Positions 18,313 through 30,926 of a stretch of DNA of 64,000 nt are shown in pieces. The translations under genes and the position numbers were made by a program. The stretch is from JAXLYE01 sp046351595 (GTDB taxonomy: Bacteria; Myxococcota_A; Polyangia; Palsa-1104; JAEUJZ01): NCBI GenBank assembly GCA_046351595.1, contig JAXLYE010000003.1, positions 1,240,001 through 1,304,000 of the forward strand, read 5' to 3'. The stretch's first letter is position 1. Every line of letters begins with the position of its first letter. The notes beneath the pieces were generated by a model, which had not been told where the DNA came from, searched no databases, and saw nothing but the letters and a program-made list of their open reading frames with translations.

Positions 18313-19794
18313 ATGGCGACCCTGTTCAACGGGCAGCTCCCCAACACCCGCATCCACTTCATCGGCGTCGGCGGCATCGGCATGTCCGGCATCGCCGAGG
18401 TGCTCCTGACGCTCGGCTGCCGCGTCTCGGGCACCGACCTCAAGGAGTCCGACGCGACGCGGCGGCTGGTCTCCCTCGGCGGCGTCGTCCGCACCGGCCA
18501 CGATCGCGCCCACCTCGATCTGCTCGGCGGTGAGCTTGACGTCGTCGTCGTCACCAGCGCGGTCCGCCCCGACAACCCCGAGGTCGCCGAGGCCCGCCGC
18601 CGCGGCATCCCGGTGATCGCGCGCGCCGAGATGCTGGCCGAGCTCATGCGGCTCAAGTACGGCATCGCCATCGCCGGCTCGCACGGCAAGACCACGACCA
18701 CGTCGCTGATCGCGACGGTGCTGCGCCACGCCGGACTCGATCCGACGGCGGTGATCGGCGGCAAGCTGCCGCAGCTCGGCAGCAACGCGCGGCTCGGCCA
18801 GTCCGACTACCTGGTCGCCGAGGCCGACGAGTCGGACGGCTCGTTTCTGCACCTGTCTCCGGCGGTGGCGGTGGTCACCAACATCGATCCCGAGCACCTC
18901 GATCACTACGGCGACTTCGAGCGCCTGCGCGCCGCGTTCCTCGACTTCATCAACAAGGTGCCGTTCTACGGGCGCGCGGTGCTGTGCCTCGATCACCCCG
19001 AGGTCGCGAGGCTGCGCGAGCGGGCGCAGAAGCGCGTGATCAGCTACGGGCTGGCCGCGGCCGCCGACTTCCGCGCCGAGGACATCGAGCACGACGGCCT
19101 GCGCATGCGCTTCACCGCGCTGCGCCACGGCGTGCGCCTGGGCCCCGTCGAGCTGGCGATGCCCGGCCGCCACAACGTGCAGAACGCGCTGGCGACGCTC
19201 GCCGTCAGCGACTTTCTGGGCATCCCGTTCTCGACGTACAGCGCGGCGCTCGCCGGGTTCCAGGGCGTGGGGCGCCGGTTCACGGTGCGCGGGCAGCGCC
19301 TTGTCACCGACTCAAGCACCGAGCCGGTTACGGCGCCGGACGCAGCGCGGGGAGCCGCGCGCGAGGTCACGGTCATCGACGACTACGGCCACCACCCGGT
19401 CGAGGTGCGCGCGACGCTGGCCGGCGCCCGCCACGGCTTCCCGTCGCGCCGGATCGTCGCCGTGTTCCAGCCGCACCGCTTCACCCGCACCCGCGACCTG
19501 CTCGACGACTTCGCCGCCGCCTTCGGCGACGCGGCGCTGGTCTTCGTGACCGACATCTACGCCGCCGGCGAGCCCGCGATCCCGGGCATCACCGCCGAGC
19601 GGCTGTGCCAGCTCGTGCGCGAGCGCGGCCACACCGACGTGCACTACGTGGCGCAGCGGGCCGACGTGGCGCGGGCGCTGCGGCGGCACATCCGGCCCGG
19701 CGACCTGGTCATCACCCTCGGCGCCGGCGACGTCTGGCAGGTCGGCGAGGAGCTGCTGTCGCTGCTCGGTCCGGCCGCGCCCCCGCTCGCCTGA
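18313..19794 (+). CDS. murC: UDP-N-acetylmuramate--L-alanine ligase MurC
   Basis: The protein has 493 residues from the ATG at 18313 (a GTG at 18304 would add three residues; neither has a clear ribosome-binding site). It carries IHFIGVGGIGMSGIAEVL, the ATP loop GSHGKTTTTSL, EADESDGSFL and DDYGHHPVEV, the signatures of MurC, which attaches L-Ala to UDP-MurNAc. A short Ser/Thr/Ala insertion (about residues 335-348) sits before the DDYGHHP motif. It is the last gene of the cluster here: the usual murB, ddl, ftsQ, ftsA and ftsZ do not follow. Confidence 0.97.
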   Translation: MATLFNGQLPNTRIHFIGVGGIGMSGIAEVLLTLGCRVSGTDLKESDATRRLVSLGGVVRTGHDRAHLDLLGGELDVVVVTSAVRPDNPEVAEARRRGIPVIARAEMLAELMRLKYGIAIAGSHGKTTTTSLIATVLRHAGLDPTAVIGGKLPQLGSNARLGQSDYLVAEADESDGSFLHLSPAVAVVTNIDPEHLDHYGDFERLRAAFLDFINKVPFYGRAVLCLDHPEVARLRERAQKRVISYGLAAAADFRAEDIEHDGLRMRFTALRHGVRLGPVELAMPGRHNVQNALATLAVSDFLGIPFSTYSAALAGFQGVGRRFTVRGQRLVTDSSTEPVTAPDAARGAAREVTVIDDYGHHPVEVRATLAGARHGFPSRRIVAVFQPHRFTRTRDLLDDFAAAFGDAALVFVTDIYAAGEPAIPGITAERLCQLVRERGHTDVHYVAQRADVARALRRHIRPGDLVITLGAGDVWQVGEELLSLLGPAAPPLA

Positions 19795-19892
19795 CCCTCG
19801 CCTGAGCCCGCGCCGCGCGCCCGCTCTCGCCGCTGGGGCCGCATCCCGTCACACGGCGGCGCGTGTAGCCGCTACACCGACGGTATCCGGTA

Positions 19893-19921
19893 TTCATTGA
19901 TACGAATTTTCAGTCTAAGAT
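19893..19921 (+). promoter_or_regulatory. Candidate promoter upstream of exported protein gene
   Basis: TTCATT (19893-19898) and TAAGAT (19916-19921, four of six -10 bases) are spaced by 17 bp inside a conspicuously AT-rich patch just before the gene at 19955. This supports a separate transcription unit after murC. Confidence 0.35.
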
Positions 19922-19954
19922 CACCGCACCAAACTTCTCGGTTGGGTGATCGTG

Positions 19955-20734
19955 ATGGCTCTCTCTCGGCGTCCACGTCTGCGGTTGGCTGGCCTGCTCG
20001 GGGCCAGCCTCGTCCTTTTGTGCGGCTCCGCCGAGGCGCGCAAGAAAAAGGGCGCGGTCACCGACCCCATGGAGGCCGAGAGCAACCCTCAGGGCCCGTC
20101 GACCCCGCCGACCCCGCCCGAGCCCCCGAGCGAGCCGCCGGCCGCTCACCCCGCGAGCTCGGGCTCGAGCGGCGGCAACGGCGGCGGCGCCACCAGCAGC
20201 GGCGGCAGCAGCAGCAGCGGCGGCGGCGCGACGGTGCCGACCGAGAAGGTCGGCCGCTTCATGTTCAACCTCAAGGTCGGCCCGGCGCTCTGCGCCTTCT
20301 TCAGCGTGCCGAAGCTCGGCGTGAGCGGGTCCTGCAACAGCTCGCACATGGGCGCGATCGTGCTGGACCTCGGCTGGTCCGTGCTGCCGAACAAGAACGC
20401 GTACCTGCTGTTCCCGCTGCAGTTCCAGTTCCGCGACTCCGTCGGCATCATCACCGTGCCCATCGGCTTCCAGTACGACTTCCAGCTGCCGGTGAAGGGC
20501 CTGTTCGTCTACCCGCGGGCCTCGATCGGCTACTCGGTGAGCATCGCCAGCCAGCTCAACGGCCAGACCGTGACCTCGCACCTGGGCGTGCTCACCCCGG
20601 AGTTCGGCGTGAAGTACGTGTTCGGCGGCCGCTGGAACGTCGGCGGCGAGCTGTTCAGCCTGCCGATCTACTTCAACGGCGACGGCGCGCAGATCTACTA
20701 CCGCATCCTGCTGTACGGCGGCGTGAACTTCTGA
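19955..20734 (+). CDS. Exported protein, predicted outer-membrane beta-barrel, unknown function
   Basis: The protein has 259 residues from the ATG at 19955 (an upstream GTG at 19946 is possible). A signal peptide ends near AEA/RKKK. It is followed by a proline-rich and then Gly/Ser-rich linker (about residues 40-90), and then alternating hydrophobic strands ending in a C-terminal phenylalanine (YGGVNF), the pattern of outer-membrane beta-barrels. No named family is recognised. It is followed by the convergent kinase gene. Confidence 0.75.
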   Translation: MALSRRPRLRLAGLLGASLVLLCGSAEARKKKGAVTDPMEAESNPQGPSTPPTPPEPPSEPPAAHPASSGSSGGNGGGATSSGGSSSSGGGATVPTEKVGRFMFNLKVGPALCAFFSVPKLGVSGSCNSSHMGAIVLDLGWSVLPNKNAYLLFPLQFQFRDSVGIITVPIGFQYDFQLPVKGLFVYPRASIGYSVSIASQLNGQTVTSHLGVLTPEFGVKYVFGGRWNVGGELFSLPIYFNGDGAQIYYRILLYGGVNF

Positions 20735-20812
20735 CGCGGCGGCGGACCGGGGCCGTTCTGCGGCGCGCTGGCCGCTTCCCGGCAAGGCGCCGAGCGGCCC
20801 GCGCCGAGGCGG

Positions 20813-22654
<1,842 letters not shown>

Positions 22655-22875
22655 GTGCTTGAAGCGCTCGCCAGGTAGAAGTTTCTTGGCGGGTCATTCG
22701 CATCGTAGCACAGCAGCGCCCGGGCGCGACCCGAGGCCGCGTCAAAGCGCACACCGCGTGGCGCGGCGCGTAGTTAGGAGCGATGCGGGAGGGGAGGGAG
22801 TGCGGCCTGCGTCAACGTGTGCAGCAGCTCCGCGCTTGCTTTGGTGGGGACGACGCCTGGGTCGCGACGCCGGCG

Positions 22876-23973
22876 CTAGAAGCGGAGGCCGAGGCTGCCG
22901 CCGAAGGTGAACTGATCCGCCGCGAGGTCCTTCGGGCAGATCTTCTCCATCGTGGTCGCGTTGGCGCGGCAGGCCGGAGCGGCGTTGGCCGCGGGCCGCA
23001 GATCCGCGGCCGCCGGGATCGACGTCAGGTCGAAGCCGTTGTCGGCACCGACGCCCCAGTACGAGAAGTAGCCGGTGATCGACAGGATCGCGTAGTGCGC
23101 GTTGATCCCGGCGAACAGGCGCCAGCGCATGATGTTGTCCTGCGTCGGGTACACGACCTTCTGGTTGAGCGCATCGACCATGGTGACGCCCGGGCTCAAG
23201 CGGTAAAGGTCGATGGTCGGCGCGGTGTCGATGACCTGGCTGCGCGCGATCGAGAACATGGCGCCGCCGCCGAGGTACGGCTCGAGCGTCCAGGTGCCGC
23301 CGATGCCGAACGCCTTGGACATCACGCCGTCGACGTTGATCATCGTCAGGTCGAGCTGCGGCGCGCCGGCGATGCGCGTCACCGAGGCGCGCGCCGCGAT
23401 CGAGGGCACCGGGATGTCGTGGTAGCCTTCGTGAAAGGCGAGCTTGAAGTAGCCCTGCAGCGCGAACAGGTTCGACTGCAGCAGGTTCGAGGCGCCCAGT
23501 CCGAGCTCTGCGCCGATGGGGATGACGAAGGGCCAGATGCCCTTTCGCACCATCAGCGTAGCCAGCCCCAGGATGTTGCCGCTGACGTTGCGCACGCCGG
23601 CCTGCGACTTGGTGCCGTCGGCCTGCGGGTAGCCTCCCCAGTACGGCCGGTCGCTCTTGATGGTGGTGCCGGTGACGTCGAACGAGAAGTGGAAGCCCGA
23701 GAAGCCGACCGAGTCCGCCGGCTCGAGCACCGGCAGCGCCATGACGGCCGAGAGCTCCGAGATCAGCGTCCGGTACATCGTCTGCTCGCGCAGCGTCGGG
23801 TCCGAGCTCTCCTTGGCGCGTCGCGGTCCGATCAGACACTCGAGCGCGAGGTCGTTGGAGACGTCCTTTGTGCGGTCTGCACAAGCCGCCCGCGCGTCGC
23901 TTCCCTGGCACAGGAGCCCCAGCGCAAGCGCGCCCGTAACAGCAGCCTTCGGCGATCGATAAAGGTTACGCAT
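22876..23973 (-). CDS. Exported protein, predicted outer-membrane protein, unknown function
   Basis: The protein has 365 residues from MRNLYRSPKAAV with GGA eight bases upstream. A signal peptide ends near DARA/ACADR. The mature part is rich in alternating aromatic/hydrophobic strands and glycine turns and ends in GGSLGLRF, the C-terminal phenylalanine typical of barrels inserted by BamA. No specific family is recognised. It lies immediately upstream of, and on the same strand as, the kinase gene, about 220 bp apart. Confidence 0.75.
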   Translation of the reverse strand: MRNLYRSPKAAVTGALALGLLCQGSDARAACADRTKDVSNDLALECLIGPRRAKESSDPTLREQTMYRTLISELSAVMALPVLEPADSVGFSGFHFSFDVTGTTIKSDRPYWGGYPQADGTKSQAGVRNVSGNILGLATLMVRKGIWPFVIPIGAELGLGASNLLQSNLFALQGYFKLAFHEGYHDIPVPSIAARASVTRIAGAPQLDLTMINVDGVMSKAFGIGGTWTLEPYLGGGAMFSIARSQVIDTAPTIDLYRLSPGVTMVDALNQKVVYPTQDNIMRWRLFAGINAHYAILSITGYFSYWGVGADNGFDLTSIPAAADLRPAANAAPACRANATTMEKICPKDLAADQFTFGGSLGLRF

Positions 23974-24274
23974 GCTCGTCCACGAGTGTATGTCGCGCAA
24001 AAATCTCGTGTCAATCTCCGCCTTGCGGCGACGTGGACCGGGACGGACAGTGCACAAAGTGGGCGCCGGAACCGCGCGGGAACTGCCTTGGCCGGGCGCA
24101 TCGCGGAGGCGTCCGGACCTTGCAGATCGATGTTCCGGATCAGGTGCTTGGCTGCGCGTGCGGCGCGGCTGCGGACGCGAGGCGGGCGTGAGGCGGGCGT
24201 GAGGCGCAGTGCAGGCGAGCCGCGGTTGCGTCGGCCCTTGCGTCGGATTCGGGGCTCGCGGATATAGTGCGGTC
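23974..24274. other. Divergent intergenic region
   Basis: These 301 bp separate the divergent outer-membrane gene and the enoyl-CoA hydratase gene. No gene is supported. An 11-bp unit (GGCGGGCGTGA) is repeated in tandem at 24181-24202. No convincing -35/-10 pair is seen. Confidence 0.5.
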
Positions 24275-25264
24275 ATGACGCTTCCCCCCGAGAACGAGGG
24301 TCCTTCTTCTTCAACTGCAACGGCAGGGGCAACGGCAGCGGCACCGGCAGGCGACTCGGCCGCAGGCGCTGCGGCTGCAGGCGGCGCGACGGCGGACGGC
24401 GTCCGCGCGGCCCAGAGCCAGCTCCACCACGTCGCCTACTCCGAGCTGCTCTACGAGGTGCGGGCCGGGGTCGCGACGATCACCCTGAACCGACCCGACC
24501 GGCGCAACCCGATCGGGCCCACCACCGTCGGCGAGCTGCTGCACGCGCTCGACCGCGCGAAGCACGATGACGCGGTGCGTGTCGTGGTGCTGACCGGCGC
24601 CGGCAAGGTGTTCTCGGCGGGCGGCGATCTCTCCCAGATGGCGCAGACGGCGCAGACCGCGCAGACCGCGGGCGCGAGCCAGAGCGCGACGCCGCTGCAG
24701 TCGGGCACCGCCGAGAACCGGCTCGCCGGCACGTTCGTCGATCTGAACCTCATGCTCGCCGGCAACGGCATCGGCAAGCCGACCATCGCCAAGGTGAACG
24801 GGCACGCGATGGCCGGCGGACTGGGGCTGGTGGTCGCCTGCGATCTGGCCATCGCCGCCGACGACGCGCAGTTCGCGACGCCCGAGGTCAACGTCGGCCT
24901 GTGGCCGATGATGATCATGGCGACGATCTTCCGGAACGTGCCGCGCAAGAAGGCGATGGAGCTGATCCTCACCGGCGATCGCCTCGACGCGGCGACGGCC
25001 GAGAGGCTGGGGCTGATCACCCGCGCGGTGCCGCGCGATCGCCTGGACGCCGAGGTGCAGGCGCTGTGCGACAAGCTCATCGCCAAGTCGCCGCTGATCA
25101 TGCGCATGGGCCTGTCCGCCTTCCACGCGACGCAGGACCTGGAGCTCGAGCCGGCGCTGCGGCACCTCGAGGGTGAGCTCGCGCGCGTGCTCGGCACCGA
25201 GGACGCGGCCGAGGGGCTGCTGGCGTTCCTGCAGAAGCGGCAGGCGGTCTGGAAGGGCAGGTGA
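24275..25264 (+). CDS. Enoyl-CoA hydratase/isomerase family protein
   Basis: The protein has 329 residues. An Ala/Gly/Thr-rich N-terminal extension (about 50 residues) precedes a crotonase fold with SAGGDL (oxyanion-hole loop), HAMAGGLGLVVACD and TPEVNVGLWP. By alignment to rat enoyl-CoA hydratase, the Glu144 position is glycine while the Glu164 position (PEV) is kept. The reaction could therefore be isomerase-like or another crotonase reaction, and I do not assign a substrate. A 9-bp tandem repeat (24641-24667) inserts AQTAQTAQT just after the oxyanion loop. The stop overlaps the start of the transporter gene by 4 bp, implying translational coupling. Confidence 0.88.
   Translation: MTLPPENEGPSSSTATAGATAAAPAGDSAAGAAAAGGATADGVRAAQSQLHHVAYSELLYEVRAGVATITLNRPDRRNPIGPTTVGELLHALDRAKHDDAVRVVVLTGAGKVFSAGGDLSQMAQTAQTAQTAGASQSATPLQSGTAENRLAGTFVDLNLMLAGNGIGKPTIAKVNGHAMAGGLGLVVACDLAIAADDAQFATPEVNVGLWPMMIMATIFRNVPRKKAMELILTGDRLDAATAERLGLITRAVPRDRLDAEVQALCDKLIAKSPLIMRMGLSAFHATQDLELEPALRHLEGELARVLGTEDAAEGLLAFLQKRQAVWKGR
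24641..24667 (+). repeat. 9-bp tandem repeat (GCGCAGACC) in crotonase gene
   Basis: Three units (the first ending in G) encode AQTAQTAQT in frame, within a surface loop of the crotonase fold. Confidence 0.9.
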
Positions 25265-26481
25265 AGGGCGCCGCCACAAAGGCCGTGGCGCTCGGCGCGC
25301 TCGGCTACTTCGTCGACACGCTCGACCTGTTCCTGTTCAGCGTCCTGCGCGTGCCGAGCCTGGCCGACCTCGGCGTGGCAACCAACAAAGAGGCGCTGAT
25401 CGCGCAGGGCGTGCGCCTGCTCAACTTCCAGATGGCGGGCCTGCTCCTCGGGGGCCTCGTGTTCGGCGTGCTCGGCGATCGGCGCGGCCGGGTGCGCGCG
25501 CTGTACGGATCGATCCTGCTGTACTCGATCGCCACGCTGCTCAACGGCCTGGTGCGCACGCTCGATCAGTACGCGCTCTGCCGCTTCTTCGCGGGCATCG
25601 GGCTGGCCGGCGAGCTCGGGGCCGCGATCACGCTGGTCAGCGAGTCGCTGCCGGCCGAGCGCCGCGGCTTCGGCACGACGCTGGTCGCCGGCTTCGGCGT
25701 CTGCGGCGGCATCGTCGCGGCGGTGCTGGCGGGGCGGCTCGGCTGGCGCAGCTGCTACCTGGTCGGCGGCTCGCTCGGGCTGCTGCTGCTGCTGGTCCGC
25801 ACCCACCTCGCGGAGTCGACGCTGTTCCTCGCCGGCCAGAGCGCCCCGCAGCCCGATCGACGCGGCAGCCTGCGGCTGCTGTTGGGCCAGCGGCGACGGC
25901 GCGCGCTGTACCTGCGGCTGGTGCTGACCGGGCTGCCGATCTGGATGGTCGCGGGCGTGCTGATGGTGTTCTCGCCCGAGCTCGGCGCCGCGCTCGGCCT
26001 GCCCGGCGTCACCGCGGCGCACGCGGTCCTCTACTCGTTCATCGGGTTCAGCATCGGCGACTTCTTGAGCGGCCTGCTCAGCCAGCTGCTGCGCAGCCGC
26101 CGCCGCGCCATCGCGCTGTTCCTCGGGCTGATGGCGATCGGGCTGCTGCTGTACTTCCTCGTCGGCGGGCGCAGCCTGCTCTGGCACTACGCGCTGGCGT
26201 TCCTGCTCGGCATCACCACGGGCTACTGGGCGGTGCTGGTGACGGCGGCGGCCGAGCACTTTGGCACCAACCTGCGCGCCACGGTGACGACGACGATCCC
26301 CAACGTGGTGCGGGCCAGCACGATCCTCTTGTCGCTGACGTTCTCGCACCTGCAGAGCAGGCTGGGCCCGCTGCGCGCCGCCGCGATCACGGCGGTGGCG
26401 ACGCTGCTGCTGGCGCTCGTGGCGCTGTCCGGGATCGAAGAGACCTTCGGCCGCGACCTCGGCTTCGACGAGACACGCTGA
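25261..26481 (+). CDS. MFS transporter
   Basis: This 406-residue membrane protein has about 12 hydrophobic segments. The loop between helices 2 and 3 reads GVLGDRRGRVRALYG, the major facilitator signature. GYFVDTLDLFLF in helix 1 and GIGLAGELGAAITLVSESLPAERRG resemble the metabolite/H+ symporter and sugar-phosphate-like branches. The start is a GTG overlapping the crotonase stop. A carboxylate or acyl-CoA precursor substrate would fit its coupled partner, but this is inference. Confidence 0.88.
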   Translation: MKGAATKAVALGALGYFVDTLDLFLFSVLRVPSLADLGVATNKEALIAQGVRLLNFQMAGLLLGGLVFGVLGDRRGRVRALYGSILLYSIATLLNGLVRTLDQYALCRFFAGIGLAGELGAAITLVSESLPAERRGFGTTLVAGFGVCGGIVAAVLAGRLGWRSCYLVGGSLGLLLLLVRTHLAESTLFLAGQSAPQPDRRGSLRLLLGQRRRRALYLRLVLTGLPIWMVAGVLMVFSPELGAALGLPGVTAAHAVLYSFIGFSIGDFLSGLLSQLLRSRRRAIALFLGLMAIGLLLYFLVGGRSLLWHYALAFLLGITTGYWAVLVTAAAEHFGTNLRATVTTTIPNVVRASTILLSLTFSHLQSRLGPLRAAAITAVATLLLALVALSGIEETFGRDLGFDETR

Positions 26482-26635
26482 AGCCGAGGCCCGGTTGTCG
26501 GAGCGCGGCCGCACGCGCGCAGCCAGGTGTCACGTGTCGGGAATCTCCGCAGCCCGTGCGCAGGACTTCCCGACCTGTACGACCCGTGCAAGCCGTGCGA
26601 CCCGCGGTTGCGGAAGGTCCCGATGCGACCGGGTT

Positions 26636-26644
26636 TGTTATGAT
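26636..26644 (+). promoter_or_regulatory. Candidate extended -10 promoter
   Basis: TGT-TATGAT (26636-26644) matches an extended -10 element (five of six -10 bases plus TG). It lies 14 bp before the ATG of the FHA-sigma54 activator, in an AT-rich patch. A good -35 is not present. Confidence 0.35.
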
Positions 26645-26658
26645 GACGTCCTACTGGC

Positions 26659-28404
<1,746 letters not shown>

Positions 28405-28430
28405 GGCGGCGGTCGCCGCGCTCGTCTGCG

Positions 28431-28449
28431 CTCGGGCCTTCAGGCCGAG
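28431..28449. terminator. Hairpin between convergent genes
   Basis: CTCGGGCC and GGCCGAG form a 7-bp stem with one bulge around a TTCA loop. The hairpin lies at the junction of two convergent genes and overlaps the methyltransferase stop codon. No T tract follows, so bidirectional termination is only a possibility. Confidence 0.25.
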
Positions 28450-29309
28450 CTGCGCTCGGCGAGCAGCGAGGTGCAGGGTCCGTGCGGGTGATCCGGCGCG
28501 TCGAACTGGACGCGGATGCGATCGAAGCCGAAGTGCTCCAGGCAGCGGAACAGATCCTCGCGCGTCAGCCAGTGGCTGAAGGGCGCGCTGCCGCCGCAGA
28601 ACGCGCCCGAGAACAGGGCGCCCTGGTAGTTATAGCGGTGCAGGCTGTGCTGGAATCCGCGGTATTCGCTGTTGCAGCTCTCGGTGAACTTGGACGCGAG
28701 CTGGGGCGACGGCTTGATCACGGCCGGATCGTAGTAGTGCGTCCATAGATACATAGATTTCGTACAGCGCGCGGCCAATAGCGCGATAAGCTCGGCCGGG
28801 TTCTGCATGTGATAAAGCACACCGCTGGCAACACAGAGCTCGAACGCCGGGCCGTCCTGCCGCAGGTATTCAACGAAGTCGCCCAGCAGGAAGCGCACCC
28901 GCTGCAGCTGCAGCAGCTCCTTCACGATCAGGCACTTCAGGTACGCGCGCGAGTTCCCCTCGACGGCGATGATCTGCTCGGCGCCCATGCGCTCCAGCAT
29001 GTAGGAGTGCCCGCCCTCGAGCGGCCCCAGCTCCAAGACGGTCTTGCCGGTCAGCGCGCCCACGTGCTCGCCCAGCCAGGCAATGCGCGAGTCCTCGAAC
29101 AGCTGGCTCTGGCCCGCGGACAGATGATCGTAGGGCGGCGGCAGCCGCGAGGCCCACTCGCCCCGGAAGATGTCCAGCGCCCGCTGCGGATCGGGCGCGG
29201 TATTTACATATTGATCGAGAACAAACTTATAACCAAGGTGAGACGCTACTTGATAAGCCGCATGGGTCGCGCGGCTCCTTAGATCTTTAAGGATTGTGCG
29301 GGAGTTCAT
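28440..29309 (-). CDS. SAM-dependent methyltransferase (class I)
   Basis: The protein has 289 residues. SAM-binding motif I is VLELGPLEGG (91-100), followed by an acidic strand end (IIAVEGN) and a DF motif. VASGVLYHMQNPAEL matches class I methyltransferases. Substrate is unknown. GGAGAGG upstream of the ATG supports the start. The first 100 bp and several internal stretches are markedly AT-richer than neighbouring genes, with rarer codons, which suggests recent acquisition. Confidence 0.88.
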   Translation of the reverse strand: MNSRTILKDLRSRATHAAYQVASHLGYKFVLDQYVNTAPDPQRALDIFRGEWASRLPPPYDHLSAGQSQLFEDSRIAWLGEHVGALTGKTVLELGPLEGGHSYMLERMGAEQIIAVEGNSRAYLKCLIVKELLQLQRVRFLLGDFVEYLRQDGPAFELCVASGVLYHMQNPAELIALLAARCTKSMYLWTHYYDPAVIKPSPQLASKFTESCNSEYRGFQHSLHRYNYQGALFSGAFCGGSAPFSHWLTREDLFRCLEHFGFDRIRVQFDAPDHPHGPCTSLLAERSSA

Positions 29310-29476
29310 CAGGCCTCTCCAGGCTATGTCGAAGCGTCCGCCAGCGGCAGGGCACCGCGCTCAGGCGCGGGTCCTCGTACCACGTACGCGGTGTCGTGAT
29401 CTATTTGGATCTGGCGCGGCGGAGCTGCCGGGTGGCTGTGCCTGGAGGGCTTGCTGGGTGACGGGAGCGGTCTGGA

Positions 29477-30688
29477 TCAGTACAGGACGCCGACGTCCGC
29501 GGCCTGCTTGCGCAGCGCCGAGCGCACGCGCCCGTCGAAGCTGTCCGCCTTCTCGGGCGCCTTGGTCTTGAGGTACTCGTCGCGCTTCTGCGACAGCGCG
29601 TTGATCCGTCCGAGCACCTCCTGCCGCTCCTTCTTCTTGGTCTCGAGGTAGCGCACGCGCTCGTCGGCGGCCATGCCCTGCATGGGCTCGGGCAGCGCCG
29701 CCGCCGGCATCGCCGCGACGTCCGCCTTCTTGTTGGCCACGTCGTCGACCAGATCGCCCTCGCTGACCGCGGCGGCGCGGCCGCGCGAGTTGTACAGCCC
29801 GAACAGACCGGCGCGCGCGGCCTGCGCCTCGGCGGGCGCCTCCAGGCTCTTGCTCGCCTTGGCGCGCACCGCGTTGCGCCGCTCGAGGTCGCCGTAGGGC
29901 AGGGCGGTCTCGGTCAGCTCGCGGTTGAGCCGCGCCAGCTCGGCGTCGTACGGAGTCGTCACGTCGACCATGCCGCCCGACTGATCGATCGACGAGAACT
30001 CGCCGCCGGTGCGCTGCGCGATCTCGAGCCAGGCGAGGCGCGTGTCCTCATCGCGACCGCAGCGCACGGTGTTGATGCGGATGCCGCGCTCCTTGGCCTG
30101 CATTGCGATGGCGCGGTAGTTGAATCCGTCCTGGTAGTCGCTGTGCGGCGGCGCGTCACCGACCAGGTAGATGAGCTTGAGTGCGTTTCTGCCCGGTGAC
30201 CAGCTCGCGCGGAAGACCGCCTCGTGCAGCGCCTTGGCGACGTGCTCGGGCGTGTCGCCGCCGCCGCCGGCCGCGAACGCGGTCAGGTTCTGGTACACGC
30301 CGTCCAGGTCGTCCGTGAGATCGAAGAACCGGGTCACGTACTCGTCGCCGACGTCGCGGTAGGCGACCAGGCCGATGCGCAGATCCGGCGCTGGCTGGCC
30401 CTGCGCGATGAAGCGCGCCATCTCCCAGATCTTGCGCTTGGCGCCGTCGATCAGGCCGCTCATCGAGCCGGTGGTGTCGACGACGAACACGACGTCGACC
30501 ACCGGCCGCGTGTGCGGCGTCGGCTGCAGCACCGGCTCGGGCTTGGGCTCGGGGCGCGCGATCGGCACCGGATCCGGGGTCGCGATCGGGCGCACCGGCC
30601 GCCCGGGCAGGGACAGCGCGGCCCAGACGGACAGAGACACGGCGCTACCAAGGACCAAGTAGGTGAGCAGCGGACGCTTGCGATCCAT
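29477..30688 (-). CDS. Membrane-anchored VWA-domain protein
   Basis: The protein has 403 residues starting at MDRKRPLL, with GGAG eight bases upstream. One N-terminal transmembrane helix (about 8-26) and a proline-rich spacer lead to a von Willebrand factor A domain (about 60-250) with the MIDAS motif DTTGSMSG. The C-terminal 130 residues are charged and helical, probably coiled coil. VWA domains bind metal ions and protein ligands; here it is predicted to face the periplasm. It is transcribed divergently from the alpha-2-macroglobulin gene across 238 bp, which suggests a shared function or regulation. Confidence 0.9.
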   Translation of the reverse strand: MDRKRPLLTYLVLGSAVSLSVWAALSLPGRPVRPIATPDPVPIARPEPKPEPVLQPTPHTRPVVDVVFVVDTTGSMSGLIDGAKRKIWEMARFIAQGQPAPDLRIGLVAYRDVGDEYVTRFFDLTDDLDGVYQNLTAFAAGGGGDTPEHVAKALHEAVFRASWSPGRNALKLIYLVGDAPPHSDYQDGFNYRAIAMQAKERGIRINTVRCGRDEDTRLAWLEIAQRTGGEFSSIDQSGGMVDVTTPYDAELARLNRELTETALPYGDLERRNAVRAKASKSLEAPAEAQAARAGLFGLYNSRGRAAAVSEGDLVDDVANKKADVAAMPAAALPEPMQGMAADERVRYLETKKKERQEVLGRINALSQKRDEYLKTKAPEKADSFDGRVRSALRKQAADVGVLY

Positions 30689-30926
30689 CACGACGACTCC
30701 TGGTTCGGGCTCTTGGGGCCGTAAACGCAGCCGGCGGGCCCGCCGATCTATTGTCGCACAGCCGCCGTATTCGCCGTCGCTGTGGGCGCGGCGCGGCGGC
30801 CAAGCTCGCGCAAGCGCTGCGTTCGCGGGCGCCGGTACGGATCGAGCGTGCGGGGGGTCCGACCCGGGCGGGCGATGTACTGAACTTGCCGCCGGCCGAG
30901 AGGCGGGACGGGGTAAACTGGTCGCC

